This document shows, one piece after another, positions 45,066 through 57,597 of a stretch of 64,000 nucleotides of DNA. Numbering within the stretch: the stretch's first letter is position 1; every line of letters begins with the position of its first letter. Source of the stretch: Tretioscincus oriximinensis. Taxonomy: Eukaryota; Chordata; Lepidosauria; Squamata; Gymnophthalmidae. The stretch is taken from the NCBI GenBank assembly GCA_022410635.1, contig JAJVDF010000779.1, positions 130,460-194,459 of the forward strand, read 5' to 3'. Below the pieces are notes generated by a model that was given only the letters and a program-made list of their open reading frames with translations, made no database searches and had not been told where the DNA came from. The translations under genes and the position numbers were made by a program.

Positions 45066-45148
45066 TATACTGCTCAAAACAATTAAGGGAACACTTGGAC
45101 ATAGCATGCTATGGATAAAGTGTTCCCTTAATTGTTTTGCGCAGTATA
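45066..45148. mobile_element. Minimal Tc1/mariner-type MITE, 83 bp
   Basis: Left arm tatactgctcaaaacaatta followed by 'agggaacactt'. Right arm 'aagtgttccctt' then aattgttttgcgcagtata. The arms pair except for one position, around a palindromic centre 'agcatgct'. The end sequence 'actgctcaaaa...aagggaacact' is of a type I recall from Tc1/mariner-like elements of fishes with TA target sites. It is essentially two terminal repeats and no interior. Confidence 0.75.
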
Positions 45149-45198
45149 CAAAACAAGGAGCTCTTCTGCCCCTGAAAACTAACGAGAGTGTGGAAATA

Positions 45199-45345
45199 AA
45201 GACCCTTTTCNCCACTGAGCCCTATTCTGGGTTAAATCACGGTGTGAACTATGACAAGCCCTGAANGGGGCTGCCTTAGTTTATACTAGCAAGAGAATGG
45301 TAAAAAACTGTTTTGTGTTAAAGNTCAGAATAATGGGCAGTGCAG
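45199..45345. mobile_element. Palindromic MITE, 'CCACTGAGCC' family, diverged copy
   Basis: 'ccactgagccctattctgggttaaatcacggtg' and 'tgccttagtttatactagca' follow the family layout, and the right arm 'gttaaagntcagaataatgggcagtg' completes it. It has three Ns and is weaker than its neighbour at 45453. Confidence 0.55.
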
Positions 45346-45452
45346 AAAAAGCCAAAAAGACACACGGTGTCTGACCACGGAAAGATTTCTTGGCAAGGCA
45401 ACATATCCAAAGCATTAAAGTGTGGATGGGAAAGGTAAAAGCCAACAATAGA

Positions 45453-45624
45453 GGCCCTGTCCCCATTGAGCTTTGTTGTGAGCTAGGCTTTGGAGCAGAA
45501 GTCTGTTATATATATGCCAGTGTAGAATATGGCAGGCGCTGAACGCCACAGCCTACTCTAGCACATGGACAGCCAAGCTCTGTACTAAGATATAGCTCAG
45601 AATAACGCTCAGTGGGGAAGGGGC
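45453..45624. mobile_element. Palindromic MITE, 'CCCTGTCCCCATTGAGC' family, copy 3
   Basis: Ends ggccctgtccccattgagct and 'acgctcagtggggaaggggc'. Inner 'atatgccagtgtagaatatggcaggcgct' pairs with 'cgccacagcctactctagcac'. Two members of the family lie within 110 bp of each other here. Confidence 0.7.
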
Positions 45625-45986
45625 AAGAGTGTTTCATGTAAAAGAAATCCCAGCGTCAATTCTCCGGCATCGCTAAGCAGAGTGAGACAAGTGGCCTCAT
45701 CATTATCATCTTGTGTCCAATTCGTGGTAACTATTTGTGCAGGATTTCGTTTTTCATTTTGGGATGGAACGATGTGGCTTGTTGTTGCAATCCAAACGCT
45801 TCCAGGATGCCTCCCACAGCCAACGATATGGCAATGAACTCATTTGAATTTCTTTGTCCACTTTCTGCAACCAGTGATGAAGCAAAAAAAGTAGCTGGGG
45901 TGGGTGGAAGGGCTTTTATTACATTTAAATCCTGTATTGTCTTTAAAAACCCTTGAACTTTAATGAGAGGGAGATTTATGGTGGGA

Positions 45987-46137
45987 CGTAAGAGGAGCCC
46001 TGCTGAATTGGGATGGAGCCCATCGAGTCCAGCCTTCTGTCTCACCTAGAGGCCCACCAGTTTCACCTGGGCAGCCTGGAACAGAAGAAGGCAAAATCTT
46101 CAACTGTTTTCTACTAGCCAATCTAGTAGCTGACAAA
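45987..46137 (-). mobile_element. CR1 LINE 3' tail fragment
   Basis: Reverse-strand tail: 'gtaagaggagccctgctgaattggg', 'cgagtccagccttctgtctcacc', 'cccaccagtttcacctgggcagcctgg' and 'ggcaaaatcttcaactg'. Non-coding. Confidence 0.82.
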
Positions 46138-46378
46138 ATGAAGCTGGACAAAACCCTTTTATTTTTCCCTAGAACCTGTAAGAACCTTTGTTAAAAATCC
46201 CAAACAAATTCCTTATAACATTCTTCAATCAGATTAGCTATAATCCCATTGATTGGGTGTTAGGAAGTAGATACTGTGGCCTATTACCAATTATGGATGA
46301 AGCATTATGTTTTAAATTTGAAATATTTTCCACACTCGTAATATTGATGCAAATGAACTTGACGTTCTGATTTAGTAT

Positions 46379-46655
46379 TAGAAGAAGAAGAACTGGGTTC
46401 TTATACTCGCTTTTCTCACCTTTCAAAGGGACTCAAAGTGGCTTACAAGGGTATTTTGCCCAAAGGCTGACATTCTATCTTCCCTACCAGGCTGTGGTGG
46501 TTCCCATGTATCTACTTGCAGTCAGTTGCAATTACTTGCAATTCATGCTTTTGAATAGCTGGGTTGGCTAGAGCTACAGGCTAGTGGAAGGTGCTCAGGG
46601 CTTTGAAACCCTATCTCCTAGATGAGAGATGGATTCCTTAGCGACTGAACTATCC
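46379..46655 (-). mobile_element. tRNA-headed SINE (family B)
   Basis: From 'agaagaagaagaactgggttcttatactcgcttttctcacc' through 'tgacattctatcttccctaccaggctg' to 'tagcgactgaactatccatgcc'. It matches the 51056 copy along its length in reverse. Confidence 0.78.
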
Positions 46656-46680
46656 ATGCCTTTAGTTAATCTTCTAANGT

Positions 46681-46882
46681 CCACCAAAGGAGCTAGCAGC
46701 ACTTTGAGACTAACTTGAGAAAAGTGGGTGGCAGAAGCTTTCGTAGACACATCTACTTCTTCAGATGCTGTAGACGTGTCTACAAAAGCTTATGCGACCC
46801 ACTTTTCTCAAGTTAGTCTCAAAGTGCTGCTAGCTCTTTTGCTGGACTTTCTACTAGACTAACACGGCTATTTCTCTGAAAG
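46681..46882. mobile_element. Head-to-head inverted-dimer retroelement (Penelope-like candidate), copy 3
   Basis: Arms 'gctagcagcactttgagact...gaagctttcgtagacac' and 'acaaaagcttatgcgaccc...gtctcaaagtgctgctagctc' are complementary, and the right end is the unique 'ctagactaacacggctatttctctgaa'. Flanks TAATCTTCTAANG (46667-46679) and TAATCTTCTAAAG (46883-46895) are a 13-bp target duplication. The left arm contains the complete CTGAAGA core in reverse. The right arm lacks that core. Confidence 0.68.
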
Positions 46883-46895
46883 TAATCTTCTAAAG

Positions 46896-47576
46896 TTTAT
46901 GATGTCAGTGAGTGTTACAATTAGTGAAGTACTGTTCACAAAATACCTCAGATTTCTCACAAGTCCCATTTTTGTCCTGTAATACTGAAAGTATACTGCA
47001 AGTACGAGAGATTCTCAAATAATAAAACAGTTGTCAATGGGCTTCCCACTCTACTGGAAGATGTAAATTTTGCCACTTACCGTGGTTCCATCGTTCTTTT
47101 TCTTGTTGGCCTTAGCATTCCTGCCTTAGATGGCTTATTAGGTAAAGAATCAATAGCAGTCAGATGAAATATTAATACACAATAGCTGAGGATACAACCA
47201 GTATAAGGAAAACCATGCAGAATAGTAGAGAAGGGTAAAATAAAATCCATGTAAGGTTTAAGGAATTTGAAAAGAAAACACTGATGGTCTTACTTTAAAT
47301 GTTAAGTGTTGCATGGCCTGTTTAGTTAGTTTAGTCGAAAATCCCTTTGGTTTGAGAATGGGCAGCTTGTACAACAGTCTCTTTTCAACCTGTCTTGTCA
47401 ACATGACTGATGGAGAGAACATAAGACCAAAACATAGTACTGAAGCATCGTTTCTTTCTTAACACTTTTAAAAGACCTCCATGACTTCTTTGCACAGGCC
47501 TCAGTATCATTTACTTCCTAATATATGTATCAAATGTATATCAAAGCAAGTTAAAGGTGAATCCTGACGTGATACC
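46896..47576. other. Intergenic unique sequence
   Basis: No gene or repeat recognised. Confidence 0.35.
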
Positions 47577-47579
47577 ATT

Positions 47580-48276
47580 TTTATTGTTTTCTGCTGGTCA
47601 TTGTTTTAAGCTGGACATTTTAGCAGATGGTATGATACATATTATCAGGTTAAGTGTAGGGTGGAGAGTTTACAAAAACATTGGACTCAAACCAGAGCTA
47701 CTCTATTAAGTAGTGATAAATTCTGTCTCCTTTTAATTTAAAACCAACCAAAAATAAGTTCACCTCTGTTAGGTGGGCAGAAGTACAGGACTTCTGTACA
47801 AACCACATTTAAATTTGTTTTATATAACGGATGGATAGTTGCTTGAACTGTGCCCAGTTACCTTAAAGATAAACGTGGACAAACGTGATTCAAAGTTTAC
47901 ACACTGAAAAGCTGGTTGCCAAGTGGCAATGGAAATCGAAAGGGGGCCACAAAATTTCCATAACCGTAATGGCTTATTTTATTGTTAAACAGGCCTAGTT
48001 AAGACCCAGGACACTTACTGGCCATCACAGTACCAACCTCCCTACCATTTAAGAGGCTTCTTCCTTTCTTCTTGCATTTCTAAATTTTACATACACATAT
48101 TTTACACCTTGAGGTTATTATTACTATTCCAAACGATCCCATATGAATACAGGTATTGTCTCTATATTTGATATAAACGTGTCCTTATTCAGCTTTTCAT
48201 TCCGGGTCCCTTTTGGTGTCCCAACTGCACGTGAAAAAAGCATCCCTTGTGGTTGTTGTGTAAGAAAAAAAAGTCC
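47580..48276 (-). other. KCTD1: Probable KCTD1 3' UTR
   Basis: Repeat-free sequence directly 3' of the KCTD1 stop on the - strand. Reverse-strand AATAAA polyadenylation signals occur at 47983-47978 and 47585-47580, giving possible UTRs of about 300 or 700 bases. Which one is used cannot be told from sequence. Confidence 0.45.
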
Positions 48277-48435
<159 letters not shown>

Positions 48436-48870
48436 CTACAAAACAGAGTAAGGAAAAGATGCATCAGAAGGCAGGGAATTCTAAACAAATTATCCCACAA
48501 ATCAACATTGCTATCTTCCGGCATTTAGTCTAATAGACTGATCTACAGTCCCATCCCAGACAACTTCCTTAAGTGTAAGTCCGACTGCCTTACCTTGCTC
48601 ACAAGCTGTCCTTTTCTTTCATAAAATAATGGAAGGGGAAGGGTAGAAGATACCAGGATGCTCCGATACTGAGCGAGAATTAGTTAGATATAGGAAGAGA
48701 GGGGTAACAAGAGGACTGTAAATTCAGGAGGAATGAAAAGAATATTCAAGTGAATAAATCGGGAAAATATTAACAAGGATGAGCAAATATTGGAGAGTAG
48801 AGTGGAGAAGAGATATAACAGAATATAAGAGCATCAGAAGATCCTTAGTGGATTGGACCCATGGCCCATC

Positions 48871-49045
48871 TAGAAGAAGACCTGGGTTTTTATATGCTGC
48901 TTTTCTCACCTGAAGATACTCAAAGCATTATACAAGCTATTTTTCTCCATCACACTGAGTTGATGGCACCTATTAATGTATTTTCGAACAGNTAGATTGG
49001 CTGAAGCCAAGGCCAGTAGAGGGGTGCTCACCCCGCTCCACAATT
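48871..49045 (-). mobile_element. tRNA-type SINE (family B) fragment in KCTD1 intron
   Basis: 'tagaagaagacctgggtttttatatgctgcttttctcacctgaagatactcaaagc' then 'aggccagtagaggggtgctcaccccgctcc'. The head is eroded, and there is one N. Confidence 0.65.
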
Positions 49046-49221
49046 CCACTTTTCCAAACAGGCACATGGCATACCACTTCTCAATGTCATGTGCATATTT
49101 GTGGGACTGACTCTTTTATCATAAACAAAGTTTTGGGATGTTTTAGTAACTAGACTGTTACCCAAGGTTCACTTATGGTATAACTGGACCAAAACCTGGT
49201 GAATTTAATAACAACATTTCT

Positions 49222-49437
49222 TTATAATGCTCCTTGCACCAAAGGGTGGCTCACACAGTTTTTGTTGCTTTCTCCACAACAGACACCCTGTGAGGTGGGG
49301 ATGGTTGAGAAAGTTCTAAAGAACTGTAACTGGCCTAAGGTCATCCAGCAGATTTCATGGAGGAGTATGGAACTGAATCAGGAGACTTCCAGATAAGAAT
49401 CCAACATTCTAACCATTACACCAAACTGACTCCCAGT
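49222..49437 (-). mobile_element. tRNA-headed SINE (family A) in KCTD1 intron
   Basis: 'ttgctttctccacaacagacaccctgtgagg', 'ggcctaaggtcatccagcag', 'ggaactgaatcaggagacttccagataag' and the head complement 'taaccattacaccaaactgactccc', in reverse orientation. This is the sense strand orientation relative to KCTD1 transcription. Confidence 0.82.
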
Positions 49438-49453
49438 TTAAAAGAACTTCTTA

Positions 49454-49813
<360 letters not shown>

Positions 49814-50074
49814 TCATTGTAAACTGATCGTATATTTAGCCAAGATTAAACAGATTTATAATAAATGAAAAGAAGAACCGCCAACCTTTCTAGATTAATC
49901 ATGGGCTTAGGTGGTTTGATACACCAAGTAGCAATCTACTGCCCATCAACCTCTCTGCATTAACTGAATTGTAAAACTAAGTCCAGGGAACACAATTCTC
50001 TGTATCTCCATGTTTTTATCAGCCGCAGTTAATGCTAAATAAACAAAATTCATTCACAGGATATCACTTCATTC

Positions 50075-50190
50075 ATTCGTTTTATATATCACCCTATACC
50101 CAATAATCAGGGTGGTTAACAATTAAAGCAAGAGTACAAAATATATCTTTTAAAACAGTGCCTAAAAGAGGGAATAATATCTAGAACAAG
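50075..50190 (-). mobile_element. L2 LINE 3' tail
   Basis: 'tttatatatcaccctatacccaataatcagggtggttaacaattaaa' is the reverse of the L2 tail. It is followed by decayed 3' UTR. Confidence 0.65.
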
Positions 50191-50192
50191 GG

Positions 50193-50286
50193 TATGCATC
50201 TGAAGAAGTAGACCTGTCTATGAAAGCTTATGCCAACCACTTTTCTCAAGTTAGTCTCAAAGTGCTGCTAGCTCCTTTGCTGTACT
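50193..50286 (+). mobile_element. Single arm of the inverted-dimer family (Penelope-like candidate)
   Basis: 'gcatctgaagaagtagacctgtctatgaaagcttatgccaacc' continues into 'ttctcaagttagtctcaaagtgctgctagctcctttgctg'. Only the forward arm is present. The stem GTAGAC/GTCTAT has one wobble pair. Confidence 0.7.
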
Positions 50287-50908
50287 ATCTTGATGTTTGG
50301 GAAAGGATGTATGGAAAAGGGATGTACGTAAAAAGGATGTATGGGAAAAAATAACCAAGGTTAATATTTTTAAATCAGTTATTAACAATGTTTGTGTAGT
50401 TTCAGTTCCCCATGTTCACACTTCCATTGAGGATAGTTTTTTGCTCCAAGTAAGAGTGGTGCAAGGATATTTTTTCCATTTATATGCTATCTTATGGTAT
50501 GGTTTGTATCCAGTGTTTTGATATTTTGTGTGCATATTCAATATTCGCATTTAACAGAGGTAGCCCATGTTCTTGGTGCTGAATATTCTGCCAATAATTA
50601 ATGGCAAGACCAAGCTGTTGACTATGAATCAAAGTGAACTTAAGTCCTGGTGAAATGGAAGTCCACCAGTCCCAAAGCTCCACCCCCCCTTCCCTGCATT
50701 TCTTCCAGTCTGTTGGGGATTCCTGGGTCCTTTTCACCACAGAAGCAAGAGATGAAGATCAAGCCAGTTGATATCGGCCCTTTAGCTTTTAGAAGAAAAA
50801 AGGTATTTTTTCCACTAACAGTACATAAAGGCCTGAATGAAGCGGGACATGCCATGAGCTATTCAAAAATTACATTCTTTTAGATGGAGCTTAAGAAAAG
50901 GAATGGGA

Positions 50909-50986
50909 CTGCCATAGTCTACACTGGCAAGTGGATGGCCAAGCTCTGAATGGAGATATAGCCCAGAAAAGGGACAAGGCCTTTAT
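50909..50986. mobile_element. Single arm of the palindromic 'CCCTGTCC' MITE family
   Basis: 'ctgccatagtctacactggcaagtggatggccaagctctgaatggagatatagcccag' matches the right arm of the copies at 13322 and 20111. The left arm is absent. Confidence 0.6.
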
Positions 50987-51055
50987 TTAGTTAGATCATT
51001 TATATACAGCTTTCCATTAAAATATAATCATAGAGCAGTGCACATAGAGTGTAAA

Positions 51056-51362
51056 AATAGGCACGAATGGCCCAGTCACTAAGGAAACCATCTCTCATCT
51101 GGGGGATCGGATTTCGAAGCCCTGTGTCAGACGTGGGGAGGGGTGAGCACCTTCCACTATCCTGTAGCTCCAGCCAACCCGGCTATTCGAAAGCAAGAAT
51201 TGCAAGAAATTGCAACTGACTGCAAGTAGATACATGGGAACCACCAGACTGGTGGGGAAGATAGAATGTAAGCCTTTGGGCAAAAATACCCTTGTAAGTC
51301 ACTTTGAATCCCTTTGAAAGGTGAGAAAAGTGGGGTCTAAGAACCCAGTTCTTCTTCTATTT
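51056..51362 (+). mobile_element. tRNA-headed SINE (family B), full length
   Basis: This is the clearest family B copy. The head is 'aggcacgaatggcccagtcactaagg' and the B-box region 'cggatttcgaagccctgtgtc'. The body is 'gctattcgaaagcaagaattgcaagaaattgcaactgactgcaagtagatacatgggaacc' and the tail 'aaggtgagaaaagtggggtctaagaacccagttcttcttct'. Its tail is the same type as the non-L2 tail of family A. Confidence 0.85.
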
Positions 51363-51420
51363 GAAAGAAATGCAAATTTGGAGTCTGCATTTTAATTAGA
51401 TAAATGAGTGCCATCATTAA

Positions 51421-51512
51421 CCTGATGGGGAAGATAGAATAAGATGTAAGCCTTCAGGAGAAAATTAACCCTGTAAGTCACTATGGAAGAGAGCAGGGTA
51501 TAAAAACTCGAT
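51421..51512 (+). mobile_element. tRNA-type SINE (family B) tail fragment
   Basis: 'cctgatggggaagatagaataagatgtaagccttcagg...agagcagggtataaaaactcgattc' repeats the last third of the neighbouring SINE. Confidence 0.6.
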
Positions 51513-52892
51513 TCAACTAAAATAATAGCAGTTATATATATATAAAAATGATAGCAATCCTGTGGTTGCTATGCATTTGTGCTCAGTATAAGCTGGGGAG
51601 TGACAAAAACTGACCCAAGAATTTTGTTTCTACTCTTTACACTCCTATAAGTAGCTCAAAGCTGCATTTGATGGCGATCCTTTTCAAACGGGGTTCATAG
51701 AATTAGAATCAGTGCGGAGTGGCCTCCCCATCAACCAAAGGACTATCAAATCCATTTTACCTGCACAAACTACAAACACAAACTACAACACAACAAGGGC
51801 AACATTTTCCCCCTCCATGACTGACCTACCACCAGGAAAGCAATTATTTGCATCAGTGGGGAAACAGATGTCGAGGTGCAAGGGGACGTATGAGCTTATA
51901 GGATATTTTTAGACAGGAAGTGCCATTTAGAAGTCTGTGCCCTGAGATTGCCCACATAGGGCAAGTTGGTACTGAAGGGCTTTGTACAGACTACGGTTTA
52001 CCACTACAGCTGCAGCAAAACCTCATTTCATCAGTCAAACACGTTTTGATTTTCCTACTGAGTAGATAAGTAGGGCCAGATGTTTCAAATAACCTGAGGC
52101 TGGGGTTCTCGAGTGCTCACACAAAACCTTCAATTCTTTCTCTTTTCTTTCTTTTTGAGAGTATAGCCCTTAAGCAACAAGGATAAAACAATTACACAAT
52201 ATCTTGGAATTCTTTACCTCTTTTCATGGTTCCTCCCCTTCCCATGTGAATACAAACAAATCCCATTCAAATGTGAACAAATACCGTGTTGGAACACATC
52301 ATGTTAAGGTGTGGATTTTGAAACGTGAAAAGAAGCATTAATTGTTCAGTTCCAGTAGCAGAAAAAGAGTGCAAAGGGATCACGTTGAAGTTCAGCATTT
52401 TTATAAAACAGAAATTTAATAAAACNAAACTAAAGCTGCCACTCATTTAAATTAGCTTTTTAAAAAAATGCTTCTNTGTGCATATGAAACAATGCTTTGT
52501 TCGGGCTGGAATGAATACAGATTTTGTGAGAAGATGGGTTCTTCCACACTGATACTTTAAACAGAATGCATCCTTGTACAAGATAATTTATTTCTTAAGG
52601 CTACAACCTTCAGCCCACAATTCCCCCAAGGGAAAAAATGTAGTCAAGAGTCAGGATCATTAGCAATTACGGTGGGAATAGCAGACATAGTTGAAGAAAA
52701 GACCACCAAACTAAAAAAGAGTCTTTAAACTACTGGTTAGCATTTGTCAGATGCAGCAGGCTAAAGAGTAACTGCAAGAAATCAATGAACATTCAAAGTA
52801 CAAACTTACTGATGACAAGAATAATCCAACGGATTATTGTATATGCTTTGGAGGTGGGATCAGTTTATAATGAGCAAAGAATAGACAGCAGT

Positions 52893-53003
52893 GCTGCATC
52901 TTTAATGAGTGTGTCAAAGATAACATTTCAGCAGGTGCTTCAGGCATCCTAGGCTGCAACTGCTGAATCTTCTCTTTGACAAGCCCATTAAAGATGCAAC
53001 ATA
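52893..53003. repeat. Intronic fold-back, about 110 bp
   Basis: Outer arms 'gctgcatctttaatgagtgtgtcaaagat' and 'tctttgacaagcccattaaagatgcaac' are complementary. Inner 'cagcaggtgctt' and 'caactgctg' pair as well, around 'ggcatcctaggct'. It is different in sequence from the MITE families here. Two kinds of explanation are open: an old MITE or a structured RNA element. Confidence 0.55.
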
Positions 53004-54064
53004 TTTGTCCTTTTTCTGGTTACCTTAGTTAAAGGAGTAAAAATGTGCCATATCTTAATCAATACTTAATGCATTAAGAACTCAATGATCTCTTCAAAAT
53101 ACAACTCAGCAATCTAATTGATATCATCCACAACATTTTTAACTTTGGCAAATAATGAGTTTTTGTAGTCTATCATCCACCTGCATCTCATGAGCAAAGT
53201 AAGAAGATTCTTGTTAACAAAATGATTTAAGTGGGCAATCAGATTTTATTTGATTCAGGGCCAATCAGTTGATTTTTCTTGCAATCCATGGTAATTTCAA
53301 TGCGTTTCTCCATTTTCGGTTCACAATCCCAAAAGTATTTTTTTAAATTTCAACATGGAAACAAACGCCCTTTCTTTAATAGGGCCTGTCTTCGAGTGAA
53401 AAATTGTTTATTANCATGCCTACATCAGTCACTATAATCTTTTGTCTTCATCTTCTTCTATGAAATTTTGGAGTGTTTTTCTTTTTGCTTCACTTTTCAA
53501 ATCTCTTATTTCTTGTCAGAACTCTTCATTTGTCTTCCTGCTTTTCTAAGAGCATTCAGTCTTCCTTTTTGCATGAATTGTTCAGACCCTGGTAGCATGT
53601 TAGCCCTGTTTTAGCTTTCAAGGTGGTATCAAGAAAGCTACTTTTTCCAATCCAGCCCGTGTTTTAGTATGAAGACAAGAGTATTTTTCTGTTGCAACTT
53701 TATCTAATTTATCTAAACAGTCTATATTTAAAAGGAAAACTTATTTGACAAAAATGTTTTTATAATAAATGATAGATAGGAAATCGTTGATATTGGCGAG
53801 TAATAGGAGCCTTTAAGATCCATTTCAGACAGCCTCACTACATTATACTCCTGTTCTCCTATCCATGTGTTTTCACATTCTGGAAAACATTTCCAGATGC
53901 TAAGTATTTATAAGCTTCTCCCACAGTGTGGCAAATGAATGAAAATTCTGTTTACTATTTTAATCCCTCCCCACCATTTCAAATAGTCATTCTTCAAATA
54001 TTTGACAATACCTGTTCACTTTGAAAAACACATTTTTTCACTTGCATTTTATTAATATTATTCA

Positions 54065-54679
<615 letters not shown>

Positions 54680-54885
54680 TGTAGAGTAGGGCCTTCTCAA
54701 TGGTTGTCCCCAGTCTATGTTGTAGTCTCCCCCTCAAGGTCTGTCATCATTATTGTACACTTTTAGAAGATCTCTGAAGACGCACCTCTTCAATCTTGCC
54801 ATTGTCTCAAGAACTGCTATTTTTCTTTCTACCTTCCGATATTGTTTTGCTACTATTTTAAAGTGCTGTTGTTTTTAAAGGTTAG
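54680..54885 (+). mobile_element. L2 LINE 3' end
   Basis: 'tagagtagggccttctcaatggttgtccccagtctatg' and 'gaagacgcacctcttcaatcttgcc' are the L2 ORF2 end. Its 3' UTR stops near 54885, short of the terminal tail. Confidence 0.7.
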
Positions 54886-55024
54886 TTTACAGATTCCCAA
54901 CCCATGGAACGTGAACCTAAATGGGGTCGCAAAGGGTTTTCTATGGAGCTGTGGCATCGAAGCTTACATCCTCCCTCTGCCCACGACTCAACGTCATTAC
55001 CAGTTTATGACATCTTGAATGCCC

Positions 55025-55096
55025 ATCAAAGGGCCTAGTAGCACTTAGAGACTAACAGTAGAAAAGTAGGTGGCATAAGCTTTCACAGATGCATCT
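55025..55096 (-). mobile_element. Single arm of the inverted-dimer family
   Basis: 'caaagggcctagtagcacttagagactaac' and 'aaaagtaggtggcataagctttcacagatgcatct' match the reverse arm. Truncated. Confidence 0.6.
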
Positions 55097-55545
55097 AAAG
55101 AAGTAGATATGTTTTGTATTTTGTATCATATAATCCTTGATTGCATTCCATTGTTTTTTCTTCCTTACAATTATCATTATTTTGCATATTCCCTACCATA
55201 CTATTCATAATCTCAAATTCAATTATTTCCATTATGTACTGCAAACANTTTTTGGTTCTTTTTATTGAGCATTTTCCCACCATACACTATAACTATTTGG
55301 GCTCCTGATATTAAATATTCTCTCTTTGTATTCTTCCAAGTTGTATATTTTTATAACAATTTAGTATTCCTATTTCCTTTGTAATAGTTATTTTTGTTCC
55401 CAACTTTGTGTTGATTTCCCTTCCTATGTTTTTCCAAAATTCCTGGGCTTTTCTACATTCCTATATTTGATGCATAAATGTGCCTACTCCCTGGNACCCA
55501 TGCCGACATAGTATATCCTTATTTCTAAACATATGGGCTAATTGG
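55097..55545 (-). mobile_element. L1 LINE ORF2 C-terminal fragment
   Basis: Read on the - strand this gives a degenerate 'GTFMHQ...CRKAQEFWKNIGKEINTKLGTKITI' segment, the C-terminal Cys-rich part typical of L1 ORF2. Downstream on that strand it becomes AT-rich and broken by stops. It is pseudogenic and has two Ns. Confidence 0.65.
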
Positions 55546-57394
55546 GCTTCATAACACTAAATATACATCTTCCTTTTGGTTGAACAGTGTAGAAAGCTAT
55601 CCAAGTATTGACAGGAATTGTAGGAAATAGTGACCATAGTTGCTTTATGACCATGGAAAGCTGACAGGCAAAAAAACCAGGGAAGATTTGCAGATGAATG
55701 AAGTCTGCAGAGTGGAAAAGTGAGGTAGACTATAGGGTATTTATTTGGATAATTGTTTGAACCACCTGGAGATGAAACTCTCTTTGCAAAAGTGACTGCT
55801 GGACAAAACCTGATCATAAGTGTCTGACTGCAGCCTCATGTTCCTTTTTTTAAGTTTTGTGAATACAAATAATACCTTTATGAACAAATGAAATTATGCA
55901 CTTGAAATATGCCAGACTACCCTTGTTCCAGCAATGCTATTATTCCACTAATTTTAAGAATGTCATCATTTGAAAATTGAGAGAAGACCAACAAACATTC
56001 TGCTTTTGTAATTCAAAATTTTATGCTTTGCAATTGCGGATTCTTTTCTCAAGAATGGACTTTGCATAAATTCATAGCAGCTATTTGTTTATGTCATGTC
56101 ATTACTCAATGCAGACCATTAAGTGTTAAGCAATTTAACTGATTTTAGTTAGACCCCTGNAGGCAAAAGAATATAGAAAAACATCTAAACTAGAATTAAA
56201 AAAGAGCCTCAAACATAGAGGCAATTTGTAATTGTAAACCATCTATTTATATTTTGTGCACATCACGCTTTTCTGCAGAGTCTCACATGTAAGCCTTGTG
56301 CATTTCACCTTATTTTTAGGATTTTATTCTCTTCCAGTCTTCAAACTGCAGTGCTCCCTTGGAACCAGATCCCAAAGGACAAAGTCAAACCATTCAGTAG
56401 GCTCACACTGATGATAAATGCATAAATCCTTGATGAGAGTTTTTTGTTTGATATTATTAACTCCTATCACAAAAATTTAAGAGCTGAAACTTTGGAACAT
56501 GTTCCAGCTTTTTAAGATTGCTTAGTCAGAAATACAAAAGGCAAGGATACTTGCAAGGTTATGGCAAAAGCCACCATGTCCTCATGCTATCTGCTTCTTC
56601 ATACTCTGAGTTACTCTTTCTTCTTCCCATTGCTCAGATGAAATGTTCTCAGTAACGGAATGAGAATGAAATGCTTAAAAACAAAGGTTGACGACACATC
56701 ATGCTATATTTCTTCCCTATCCACCTCATCTTCTATCCCAGAAGGTCAGTCTTTCACACATGTCTGAATTNGTTTAGTATTTGCTCTGAACTTCCACATA
56801 GCGGCATGATGAAACTGATAATTTTTGTCAGACTCGCTATGGCCCAAGGCAGAAAGCAGCTGTACAAACTCAAAATGAAACCCATGAGGCAAATGAACTG
56901 TTCACAGATTTAACAAGATCGAAGATTTATATTGGAAAAGTTGCCTTTGAAGAAAGTAAATAAACAAGTGAATAAATAAGAGGTTATAACACATTTCAAA
57001 ATCAGGAGGATTAAGTTGGTACCTTAGACATTAGCCAAGATCCAGGGCTTTTCTTTTAAAAATACCTTTCAAGTCATTTACAATGCAAGCATATTAAAAG
57101 TGATGAGAAATGTATATAATAAAAAAAGGATAAATGTCACTTCTAATGTCGCATGTAGATTTCTTGGCAAAAATACAATATTTTTTGTCAGTATCTTCTT
57201 CTGATGCGCTTCTTGACTATTCAGTTCAGCTCAAAAAACTAGGATTTTCTTGCAGTCTCGCCTCAAAGTACTAACAACTTTTAATATTAGCCACACTGGG
57301 GAAGGTCTCCCCTCAGAAATTGGAATTTATTTTAGGGCAACATCTAGAGGAATCCTGCCAGAATCAATCAAAAAATGGGCATTACGGAAGATGA
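55546..57394. other. KCTD1 intron (inferred), unique AT-rich sequence
   Basis: No exon or repeat recognised. Short open frames only. Confidence 0.35.
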
Positions 57395-57395
57395 T

Positions 57396-57587
57396 GAGGA
57401 GAAGTTTTTTATATCCTGCTTTTTTCAACCTGAAGGGACTCAAAGCCGCTTACATTACCTTTTGGGATTCGTCACTTCAAACCAGACACCTTCTGAAATT
57501 GGTGGGACAGAGATCCAAAGAACTATTAGTTCAAGGTCATCCAATTGGCTTCACGAGGAATGCAGAACTGAACCGAAAGCTTACTAA
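57396..57587 (-). mobile_element. tRNA-headed SINE (family A) with the non-L2 tail
   Basis: 'ttttatatcctgcttttttcaacctgaagggactcaaagccgcttac', 'aaggtcatccaattggcttcacgagg' and 'agaactgaaccgaaagctta' in reverse orientation. The head is decayed. Confidence 0.7.
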
Positions 57588-57597
57588 GTATAAATAG

